DNA of 64,000 nt from assembly GCA_963978545.1 (NCBI GenBank), contig CAXBTE010000018.1, positions 62,001-126,000 on the forward strand, written 5' to 3'. The position numbers and the translations under genes are program-made. Of the stretch, positions 53,407 to 64,000 are shown one piece after another (position 1 is the stretch's first letter; each line of letters opens with the position of its first letter). Below the pieces are notes generated by a model, which saw only the letters and a program-made list of their open reading frames with translations, was not told the origin of the DNA and searched no databases. Origin of the DNA: Linyphia triangularis. Taxonomy: Eukaryota; Arthropoda; Arachnida; Araneae; Linyphiidae.

Positions 53407-56400
53407 GGGTAATGTTTTTTGTAATTTACCTGTTGCCAATTCGTTTTTAAAAGACAGATTTATATTTAAAATTAAATATCACAGGAATTCATTAAAAATC
53501 CCGGATTATATCCGATTTAAAAAAAAAAAAAAAAACTTAGGTAGGTTGTGAAAAGTTCTTAACATTCATTATATCAATTTTACACTATTATAAATTTCAG
53601 TGGTTTTGGAAGTGGGGAGACGCGTGGGTATGTTCTTGAAAAGTGAGGGGACGCGTCACCCCGCGTCTACCCACACTTCTACCACTGGCCACCCTGGGCA
53701 TATAGCTATTCATGGCTTGTCTTAAGGAAGGTTTCATTGGATTAGAAGAGGCTACATTGTGGGTAGATTTCATTGGAAATTTTTTAAACACGGGATAAAA
53801 CATGCTAGAAGCGCAAAATTTCGCCACTTTGTTTTCTTAAAAGGCAGAATGTAAGACATTTCAGAACCAACCCATGATTCTCTTAATTTTCAAAGTTCAT
53901 TATTAGTAAGGATCCACATCCGGGAGATTCCATTTCGTATTCCAGTGAACCTGAATACATGTAAGAGGCAATTCCCCCCCCCCCCATAAACAGGATTACA
54001 TTATAATGAAGTAAAATAACGAACCTCTTTTTGTCTGTGAAAAGAATAATTTATAAGCGCGTTATTATTATATATTTTAACTGCAATTTTTAATATTCAA
54101 ATTGGATTCCTCGAAAAGTATTTATTACGAGTTAAAATAGGCAATTTATTTTCAAACATCTGAACAACGTGTATAGAAATCAACAATTTTAAATTTGCAA
54201 AAGCGGTTTTTAACATCTTGTTTTTTTAATCGATTAATAAAATGTTGTTTCGCTCCATATTAAAGAGATAACCATAGTATCATTGATTTGTGTACGATTC
54301 GATTTCAAGTTGCTGCGATTAGTTTCCAAGTTTGAATTAAAACTGAACATTTTATCATCCTTTTTTAAATCTTTCAAATTTGTTTTGTTTGTCCACAATC
54401 ACTTACTAGTTTATAGGATTGTTTCAATCCTACTTAAATCCCTTTATCCTAAGAGACGTGGCAAACTACTTATGCTTCGATAAAAATGGGCACTTTATCC
54501 TGATTATATTCAGATTATTTTGAGATAATGTTTGATAATTTTTTTTTAAATAAATAAAATAGTTATTTCGATCAGGAAACAGTTTTTCTATAACTAAATT
54601 TCTCAAGCCTTGAATGGAAAAGTGAGGTTTAATAATTATGCGAAAATATGTCCTTTGTCTTTTATGTGGCGGCATCATCCCTCATTGAGCTTATTGTTAC
54701 ACCTCTCTCTTTTTTATATACTACGCGTGCTCTAATAGTACCATGGTAAATGTCAAGGTTTTAAGAGTTATCAATTACCCCGCGTAATCATTGTTTTTGC
54801 TTTTTAATGTAATCAAAACTTAACAAGATGTGTATTGCATTTGAAATAAGGTTGGTTTTCTTAAGTACCCAAGTTTTTTTTAAATTATAAATGCTACTAC
54901 CACCACTACATTATTTTTAGTACAAATACATAAAAGCACGGGAAATGCTGCTAAAGTTAAGATCATACTTCATAGGATCATTTCTATAGTATGATTAGCG
55001 TGTTCACTCACCGAACATCGCAGAAAACCTAACTACGATGATGTGAGATGGGGCTTCTGCCTGAGCGTGAAAGCGGCGAATCAACTGCTTGTCGGTTGCT
55101 TTGCCATTGATGATCGCACCTTTCTTTATTGTAAAGAGAGGATGGCAGGAACTCGATCTGAGTGGTCTAATTAATAAAAGATAAACATTCATTTGGGGCG
55201 AAGCTCTAGAAATTTGCTTTTCAACTTCGTCCCGTAGTGTTGACAAAGATTGCGTTGTTAGTCAAGAATTTTAAAATTCCCGGTGCCATTTTAGTAAAAG
55301 TAGTCGTTTTCACACTCACTGATTGAAATAATAAGTCGCAGATAGATATGACATTTGCTGCAATGACGGTTCAACTAGAAAGACGCAAATGGCTTGAACA
55401 AAGCTTATAAGGGATCAGACGATTTCGTTGACTTTTTATTTTGGTGTGGCAACAATTGAACACTAGAGGACGCTGCATACGGAAAGATCTCTTGAGTTTG
55501 CTTTGCCATGATTTACAGGCATATGCGAGCCAATTGAAATGAAAATATTCAACTGGACTTGATATCAGTTTTAGAACATGGAATTTTTGACATTCGCTCT
55601 TTCTTTGTCCCTAACTGATGGTGCTTGACAACTTTTTCCAGGCTTCCGGTAATATTTGCCATATTGAAAAAGTGATAAAATAGGGTATATTTGAAAAACA
55701 TTGGACTTTAGGAGAAGTTACATTTTAGGATTCTCTTACTACCTGTTTAAATTTTGAACGGACCTTCTTTTCTTTTTTTAGAGTCTGATCGAAATGAGAG
55801 AATTGTTGTTTGGAGCTCTTTGGATGGAAATTTAACAGGCGCATCTTGACCGAAATTTCAGAAATAGGGGAAACATCTTAGATGGAAAATTACTTCATTT
55901 ATTTGTTATTAAGTCTGAATTTAAAACTGCTATTCTCGTACTATGTATCTAAATTAACTTGGCAAGTATTGGCTCATAAACGATTTAAATATTCAATAAC
56001 TTTTGTAATGAATGACGAGGTGAATATTACATTACTTCTGAAATTTTGCATGCCCACCACCTTCCCGGCCTTCAAATTGCATTCGTCTCTCTCAAAAGCA
56101 AAACGTATCCTATTGGAGTTGATTTGCAGTACATGTTGGAAAATGCATATCAGCAATTTGAGAACTTTCGCTGGAACAACAGCGCCAAATTCGCCTGTGG
56201 TGGCTGAAAGTTGAATTCTTTATCTCTTCCAAACTTCGAGTTCTCTTCGTTTGAGAAGGTATGTGAACCAATATTGGTCGTGATTTGCCAGTTTTTATGC
56301 AGAGAGGGCGAAAGACTGCCCGTTCAATTTGAATCACGTTATTGACATTGCAACAGAAACTGCAATAAAAAAGTTACGTATACTTTACTTCATTTATTAA

Positions 56401-56770
56401 AGAAATAATACTTATCCGAAGGTTTTAAATTATCCATTTCAATTTAAATGACTTTTTTTGAAGATGTAGTTTTGTATTACATGGCTGTAAGGTGAGAACT
56501 TGGCGTAAACTTTTGCTTAACCACATGATTGCAAAGTAGTACATGGCTTGTCCAAAGTAAAGACAGAAAAAGAAAGAAAAAAAAAATGAATGCCAAAATG
56601 TGATGATTGTATTTCTACCAAAGAGAAATGAAGTGTTTTGTAGCTAGAGAGTAATAATATCACAAGTCGTACTTAGAAAAGCTGCACAAGTGTAAAAAGG
56701 CACTATCCATCAACCACCACTTTTAAAGTAACTCCATTTAATATTTAAACACGACTTTCCATGTCTCGTT

Positions 56771-56914
56771 AGCTTTGCGCAGAGGCAGTGTCATAGCCAA
56801 TGAGGTTCTACCGAGGCGTGACTATTGCTAGTTGAAAACTTTTCCCAATACCCCGCCATGTGGACGTGAAATACCGTCCGCAAAGGCAATTTTTGGAAAC
56901 CTCTTCGGAGGTTT
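56771..56914 (+). ncRNA. U4: U4 snRNA, unit 11
   Basis: Full-length majority form with all U4 structural elements. Confidence 0.97.
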
Positions 56915-57982
56915 ATGACTCTAAAATAGAATTTCAATATTTCCTTGCATGCTGCACTTGGGTGTCCCCTGGAGAAATTTACCTAAGTCGCAAATATCTC
57001 TAGATTGATTTCTAACATCTTCATATATACAGGGTCGTCATAATTAAAGTGATGGTTCTCAGCGTGATCTATTTGCGAAATTAGCGCCACATTTTGTTTG
57101 AAGATTAAACAAGAAGAGGGACCGCAGGATTACGAGAAAAAAGACTTCTGTTCCCAAAGTAACTGTGTAGTAAAAAATGAGAGTTTTAAGAAATACAGAA
57201 TCAATACTGAAATGAAATAACCTTTTTACTTAGCTCGCTTAACGACTTTATGCAAGCTCGAAATAGCAACAAATTTAAAAAGCGAAAAATTAACATAAAT
57301 AGTGATAAAGTCTCTTCATCTGCAAATTCACTGTGTCCCAGAGAAAGCAGCAGCAGCAGAAGTTAAATCGAATTTCCCATTGCATCCTTTGACACAGTGC
57401 GAGTTTCTTGTTCTTGTGTCGCTTTAGCATACACTCCAACTGCTACGGAATTTCCGTAGTTGCTACGGAAATTAGTTGTAAACTACGGAATTACGGACGT
57501 ATAGCAAAAAAACTACGGATCGGAATGAAATCGCTGTAAATATCATTTTGCTCGATTTCCCGCTCAATATTTTCCGCACTTTTAAGAAGACGCAAAAAAT
57601 AATAATAATTTCCTCTCCTCTCCTTGAAAAGGAGGACGATCGTTTTGTCGAAGTGACGTCACGTCACATTTCGTATATTTTTTTGTGCGAAGCGAAGTGA
57701 GTTAAATAAAATAGTTTGAAGAAGAAAAACTTGAACCGTGATCGTGATCCAAATTTTCAAAGCGCATCAGATCAGATTTCGAATTGTTTTTAATACATGA
57801 ACGTGATTATAATGGATTGTTATTTAAAATGACCTAATCCGGCTTCCGATGTGGAAAAGCCATGCAAGAAGAGGACAAATAATCAAAGATTTCGAGATTT
57901 TTAAGCATTTAAAAAAGATTTGACGAGCATTTAAAAAGGATATTTCCGTTCGGACATGCGAAATCGCGATGTCTTATTAAAT

Positions 57983-58177
57983 TAAAGCTTGGCGTCCACT
58001 AGAGTTAAACAGTGCAGAGCAGAGCGGAGTGGATTCGAGCCAAATTACAAGTCTGTCAACGTCCATTGTAGCACGAGCCTCCTGCTACAGTAGACGTTGG
58101 CAGCCTTGTAATTGGCTCTTGTCCACTCCGCTCTGCACTGCTCTGCACTGTTCAACTATAGTGGACGCCAAGCTTTA
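57983..58177. mobile_element. Hairpin element, unit 11
   Basis: Same 195-bp element, GAGTGGATTCG form. Confidence 0.85.
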
Positions 58178-61100
58178 GGGTAATGTTTTTTGTAATTTAC
58201 CTGTTGCCAATTCGTTTTTAAAAGACAGATTTATATTTAAAATTAAATATCACAGGAATTCATTAAAAATCCCGGATTATATCCGATTTAAAAAAAAAAT
58301 AAAAACTTAGGTAGGTTGTGAAAAGTTCTTAACATTCATTATATCAATTTTACACTATTATAAATTTCAGTGGTTTTGGAAGTGGGGAGACGCGTGGGTA
58401 TGTTCTTGAAAAGTGAGGGGACGCGTCACCCCGCGTCTACCCACACTTCTACCACTGGCCACCCTGGGCATATAGCTATTCATGGCTTGTCTTAAGGAAG
58501 GTTTCATTGGATTAGAAGAGGCTACATTGTGGGTAGATTTCATTGGAAATTTTTTAAACACGGGATAAAACATGCTAGAAGCGCAAAATTTCGCCACTTT
58601 GTTTTCTTAAAAGGCAGAATGTAAGACATTTCAGAACCAACCCATGATTCTCTTAATTTTCAAAGTTCATTATTAGTAAGGATCCACATCCGGGAGATTC
58701 CATTTCGTATTCCAGTGAACCTGAATACATGTAAGAGGCAATTTTTCCCCCCCCATAAACAGGATTACATTATAATGAAGTAAAATAACGAACCTCTTTT
58801 TGTCTGTGAAAAGAATAATTTATAAGCGCGTTATTATTATATATTTTAACTGCAATTTTTAATATTCAAATTGGATTCCTCGAAAAGTATTTATTACGAG
58901 TTAAAATAGGCAATTTATTTTCAAACATCTGAACAACGTGTATAGAAATCAACAATTTTAAATTTGCAAAAGCGGTTTTTAACATCTTGTTTTTTTAATC
59001 GATTAATAAAATGTTGTTTCGCTCCATATTAAAGAGATAACCATAGTATCATTGATTTGTGTACGATTCGATTTCAAGTTGCTGCGATTAGTTTCCAAGT
59101 TTGAATTAAAACTGAACATTTTATCATCCTTTTTTAAATCTTTCAAATTTGTTTTGTTTGTCCACAATCACTTACTAGTTTATAGGATTGTTTCAATCCT
59201 ACTTAAATCCCTTTATCCTAAGAGACGTGGCAAACTACTTATGCTTCGATAAAAATGGGCACTTTATCCTGATTATATTCAGATTATTTTGAGATAATGT
59301 TTGATAATTTTTTTTTAAATAAATAAAATAGTTATTTCGATCAGGAAACAGTTTTTCTATAACTAAATTTCTCAAGCCTTGAATGGAAAAGTGAGGTTTA
59401 ATAATTATGCGAAAATATGTCCTTTGTCTTTTATGTGGCGGCATCATCCCTCATTGAGCTTATTGTTACACCTCTCTCTTTTTTATATACTACGCGTGCT
59501 CTAATAGTACCATGGTAAATGTCAAGGTTTTAAGAGTTATCAATTACCCCGCGTAATCATTGTTTTTGCTTTTTAATGTAATCAAAACTTAACAAGATGT
59601 GTATTGCATTTGAAATAAGGTTGGTTTTCTTAAGTACCCAAGTTTTTTTTAAATTATAAATGCTACTACCACCACTACATTATTTTTAGTACAAATACAT
59701 AAAAGCACGGGAAATGCTGCTAAAGTTAAGATCATACTTCATAGGATCATTTCTATAGTATGATTAGCGTGTTCACTCACCGAACATCGCAGAAAACCCA
59801 ACCACGATGATGTGAGATGGGGCTTCTGCCTGAGCGTGAAAGCGGCGAATCAACTGCTTGTCGGTTGCTTTGCCATTGATGATCGCACCTTTCTTTATTG
59901 TAAAGAGAGGATGGCAGGAACTCGATCTGAGTGGTCTAATTAATAAAAGATAAACATTCATTTGGGGCGAAGCTCTAGAAATTTGCTTTTCAACTTCGTC
60001 CCGTAGTGTTGACAAAGATTGCGTTGTTAGTCAAGAATTTTAAAATTCCCGGTGCCATTTTAGTAAAAGTAGTCGTTTTCACACTCACTGATTGAAATAA
60101 TAAGTCGCAGATAGATATGACATTTGCTGCAATGACGGTTCAACTAGAAAGACGCAAATGGCTTGAACAAAGCTTATAAGGGATCAGACGATTTCGTTGA
60201 CTTTTTATTTTGGTGTGGCAACAATTGAACACTAGAGGACGCTGCATACGGAAAGATCTCTTGAGTTTGCTTTGCCATGATTTACAGGCATATGCGAGCC
60301 AATTGAAATGAAAATATTCAACTGGACTTGATATCAGTTTTAGAACATGGAATTTTTGACATTCGCTCTTTCTTTGTCCCTAACTGATGGTGCTTGACAA
60401 CTTTTTCCAGGCTTCCGGTATTATTTGCCATATTGAAAAAGTGATAAAATAGGGTATATTTGAAAAACATTGGACTTTAGGAGAAGTTACATTTTAGGAT
60501 TCTCTTACTACCTGTTTAAATTTTGAACGGACCTTCTTTTCTTTTTTTAGAGTCTGATCGAAATGAGAGAATTGTTGTTTGGAGCTCTTTGGATGGAAAT
60601 TTAACAGGCGCATCTTGACCGAAATTTCAGAAATAGGGGAAACATCTTAGATGGAAAATTACTTCATTTATTTGTTATTAAGTCTGAATTTAAAACTGCT
60701 ATTCTCGTACTATGTATCTAAATTAACTTGGCAAGTATTGGCTCATAAACGATTTAAATATTCAATAACTTTTGTAATGAATGACGAGGTGAATATTACA
60801 TTACTTCTGAAATTTTGCATGCCCACCACCTTCCCGGCCTTCAAATTGCATTCGTCTCTCTCAAAAGCAAAACGTATCCTATTGGAGTTGATTTGCAGTA
60901 CATGTTGGAAAATGCATATCAGCAATTTGAGAACTTTCGCTGGAACAACAGCGCCAAATTCGCCTGTGGTGGCTGAAAGTTGAATTCTTTATCTCTTCCA
61001 AACTTCGAGTTCTCTTCGTTTGAGAAGGTATGTGAACCAATATTGGTCGTGATTTGCCAGTTTTTATGCAGAGAGGGCGAAAGACTGCCCGTTCAATTTG

Positions 61101-61539
61101 AATCACGTTATTGACATTGCAACAGAAACTGCAATAAAAAAGTTACGTATACTTTACTTCATTTATTAAAGAAATAATACTTATCCGAAGGTTTTAAATT
61201 ATCCATTTCAATTTAAATGACTTTTTTTGAAGATGTAGTTTTGTATTACATGGCTGTAAGGTGAGAACTTGGCGTAAACTTTTGCTTAACCACATGATTG
61301 CAAAGTAGTACATGGCTTGTCCAAAGTAAAGACAGAAAAAGAAAGAAAAAAAAAATGAATGCCAAAATGTGATGATTGTATTTCTACCAAAGAGAAATGA
61401 AGTGTTTTGTAGCTAGAGAGTAATAATATCACAAGTCGTACTTAGAAAAGCTGCACAAGTGTAAAAAGGCACTATCCATCAACCACCACTTTTAAAGTAA
61501 CTCCATTTAATATTTAAACACGACTTTCCATGTCTCGTT

Positions 61540-61683
61540 AGCTTTGCGCAGAGGCAGTGTCATAGCCAATGAGGTTCTACCGAGGCGTGACTATTGCTAG
61601 TTGAAAACTTTTCCCAATACCCCGCCATGTGGACGTGAAATACCGTCCGCAAAGGCAATTTTTGGAAACCTCTTCGGAGGTTT
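61540..61683 (+). ncRNA. U4: U4 snRNA, unit 12
   Basis: Full-length majority form with all U4 structural elements; the last complete copy in the window. Confidence 0.97.
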
Positions 61684-62752
61684 ATGACTCTAAAATAGAA
61701 TTTCAATATTTCCTTGCATGCTGCACTTGGGTGTCCCCTGGAGAAATTTACCTAAGTCGCAAATATCTCTAGATTGATTTCTAACATCTTCATATATACA
61801 GGGTCGTCATAATTAAAGTGATGGTTCTCAGCGTGATCTATTTGCGAAATTAGCGCCACATTTTGTTTGAAGATTAAACAAGAAGAGGGACCGCAGGATT
61901 ACGAGAAAAAAGACTTCTGTTCCCAAAGTAACTGTGTAGTAAAAAATGAGAGTTTTAAGAAATACAGAATCAATACTGAAATGAAATAACCTTTTTACTT
62001 AGCTCGCTTAACGACTTTATGCAAGCTCGAAATAGCAACAAATTTAAAAAGCGAAAAATTAACATAAATAGTGATAAAGTCTCTTCATCTGCAAATTCAC
62101 TGTGTCCCAGAGAAAGCAGCAGCAGCAGAAGTTAAATCGAATTTCCCATTGCATCCTTTGACACAGTGCGAGTTTCTTGTTCTTGTGTCGCTTTAGCATA
62201 CACTCCAACTGCTACGGAATTTCCGTAGTTGCTACGGAAATTAGTTGTAAACTACGGAATTACGGACGTATAGCAAAAAAACTACGGATCGGAATGAAAT
62301 CGCTGTAAATATCATTTTGCTCGATTTCCCGCTCAATATTTTCCGCACTTTTAAGAAGACGCAAAAAAATAATAATAATTTCCTCTCCTCTCCTTGAAAA
62401 GGAGGACGATCGTTTTGTCGAAGTGACGTCACGTCACATTTCGTATATTTTTTTGTGCGAAGCGAAGTGAGTTAAATAAAATAGTTTGAAGAAGAAAAAC
62501 TTGAACCGTGATCGTGATCCAAATTTTCAAAGCGCATCAGATCAGATTTCGAATTGTTTTTAATACATGAACGTGATTATAATGGATTGTTATTTAAAAT
62601 GACCTAATCCGGCTTCCGATGTGGAAAAGCCATGCAAGAAGAGGACAAATAATCAAAGATTTCGAGATTTTTAAGCATTTAAAAAAGATTTGACGAGCAT
62701 TTAAAAAGGATATTTCCGTTCGGACATGCGAAATCGCGATGTCTTATTAAAT

Positions 62753-62947
62753 TAAAGCTTGGCGTCCACTAGAGTTAAACAGTGCAGAGCAGAGCGGAGT
62801 GGATTCGAGCCAAATTACAAGTCTGTCAACGTCCATTGTAGCACGAGCCTCCTGCTACAGTAGACGTTGGCAGCCTTGTAATTGGCTCTTGTCCACTCCG
62901 CTCTGCACTGCTCTGCACTGTTCAACTATAGTGGACGCCAAGCTTTA
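62753..62947. mobile_element. Hairpin element, unit 12
   Basis: Same 195-bp element, GAGTGGATTCG form. Confidence 0.85.
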
Positions 62948-63460
62948 GGGTAATGTTTTTTGTAATTTACCTGTTGCCAATTCGTTTTTAAAAGACAGAT
63001 TTATATTTAAAATTAAATATCACAGGAATTCATTAAAAATCCCGGATTATATCCGATTTAAAAAAAAAAAAAAAAAACTTAGGTAGGTTGTGAAAAGTTC
63101 TTAACATTCATTATATCAATTTTACACTATTATAAATTTCAGTGGTTTTGGAAGTGGGGAGACGCGTGGGTATGTTCTTGAAAAGTGAGGGGACGCGTCA
63201 CCCCGCGACTACCCACACTTCTACCACTGGCCACCCTGGGCATATAGCTATTCATGGCTTGTCTTAAGGAAGGTTTCATTGGATTAGAAGAGGCTACATT
63301 GTGGGTAGATTTCATTGGAAATTTTTTAAACACGGGATAAAACATGCTAGAAGCGCAAAATTTCGCCACTTTGTTTTCTTAAAAGGCAGAATGTAAGACA
63401 TTTCAGAACCAACCCATGATTCTCTTAATTTTCAAAGTTCATTATTAGTAAGGATCCACA

Positions 63461-64000
63461 TCCGGGAGATTCCATTTCGTATTCCAGTGAACCTGAATAC
63501 ATGTAAGAGGCAATTTCCCCCCCCCCCCCCCCCATAAACAGGATTACATTATAATGAAGTAAAATAACGAACCTCTTTTTGTCTGTGAAAAGAATAATTT
63601 ATAAGCGCGTTATTATTATATATTTTAACTGCAATTTTTAATATTCAAATTGGATTCCTCGAAAAGTATTTATTACGAGTTAAAATAGGCAATTTATTTT
63701 CAAACATCTGAACAACGTGTATAGAAATCAACAATTTTAAATTTGCAAAAGCGGTTTTTAACATCTTGTTTTTTTAATCGATTAATAAAATGTTGTTTCG
63801 CTCCATATTAAAGAGATAACCATAGTATCATTGATTTGTGTACGATTCGATTTCAAGTTGCTGCGATTAGTTTCCAAGTTTGAATTAAAACTGAACATTT
63901 TATCATCCTTTTTTAAATCTTTCAAATTTGTTTTGTTTGTCCACAATCACTTACTAGTTTATAGGATTGTTTCAATCCTACTTAAATCCCTTTATCCTAA
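63461..64000 (+). repeat. Array unit 13, cut by the window edge
   Basis: The first 540 bp of a further unit. The T/C tract is expanded to about T3C17 (63516-63535). The unit ends at the window edge before any U4 sequence. Confidence 0.97.

Larger units (their letters stand above)
49148..53918 (+). repeat. Array unit 10
   Basis: Complete 4771-bp unit, apparently the closest relative of unit 9: same length, same GCGTTCTTAG variant near 50484. Confidence 0.97.
53919..58688 (+). repeat. Array unit 11
   Basis: Complete 4770-bp unit. The T6C7 tract of unit 1 is here T2C12 (near 53973). Private changes lie near 55029-55034, at 55651 (ggtaatat for ggtattat), and there is one A fewer in a tract near 57597. 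Confidence 0.97.
58689..63460 (+). repeat. Array unit 12
   Basis: Complete 4772-bp unit. A private T-to-A change lies near 63208 (gcgactac for gcgtctac). Otherwise it belongs with units 9-11. Confidence 0.97.
1..64000 (+). repeat. Tandem array of a 4.77-kb U4 snRNA-bearing unit
   Basis: The sequence starting at base 1 recurs in the same orientation at 4772, 9548, 20540, 25316, 30087, 34835, 39606, 44377, 49148, 53919, 58689 and 63461. Periods are 4771, 4776, 10992 (unit 3, with a 6.2-kb insertion), 4776, 4771, 4748, 4771, 4771, 4771, 4771, 4770 and 4772. Units differ by scattered single bases and homopolymer lengths, consistent with concerted evolution. The array runs off both ends of the window, so its full copy number is unknown. 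Each unit holds one U4 RNA gene and no other recognisable gene. Confidence 0.98.

Overview
This is eukaryotic, almost certainly metazoan, DNA (AT-rich, no bacterial-type operons, spliced exon fragments, a tRNA-derived SINE, P-type and hAT-type transposons). An arthropod source is the best guess, from the style of the U4 RNA and of the transposon gene fragments, but nothing here proves it.

Layout: the whole window is one head-to-tail tandem array of a 4.77-kb unit. Twelve complete units and a 540-bp start of a thirteenth are present. Taking the sequence at base 1 as the unit start, units begin at 1, 4772, 9548, 20540, 25316, 30087, 34835, 39606, 44377, 49148, 53919, 58689 and 63461. Units are near-identical; lengths are 4748-4776 bp except unit 3, which is enlarged by an insertion.

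Each unit carries one intact-looking U4 spliceosomal RNA gene on the + strand (144 nt, about 2.85 kb into the unit). It has the U6-pairing 5' end, the 5' stem-loop with kink-turn, the single-stranded central segment, an Sm site and a UUCG-capped 3' stem-loop. No other snRNA, tRNA, 5S or convincing protein gene is visible in the unit, so the window reads as a U4 snRNA gene cluster. The rest of each unit is spacer, with a 195-bp hairpin (MITE-like) about 4.07 kb in, a second imperfect 90-bp hairpin, a cluster of CTACGGA motifs beside a CRE-like palindrome, and one weak candidate exon.

Unit 3 is interrupted at 11899-18107 by a 6209-bp P-superfamily transposon: 30-bp terminal inverted repeats, 8-bp target duplication, subterminal inverted repeats, and minus-strand remnants of a THAP-domain transposase. 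It contains nested material: a SINE with a 12-bp target duplication (17036-17216), a 398-bp hAT-type MITE (13878-14275), and two exon-like pieces of a different zinc-finger/hAT-derived gene family. The transposase looks broken: a frameshift follows the THAP domain and the RNase H-like region is not visible.

Variant bases shared between units show patchy homogenisation: units 6-8, 9-12, and the junction segments 2/3 and 4/5 form similarity blocks. Units 2 and 4 share a U4 variant with two substitutions.
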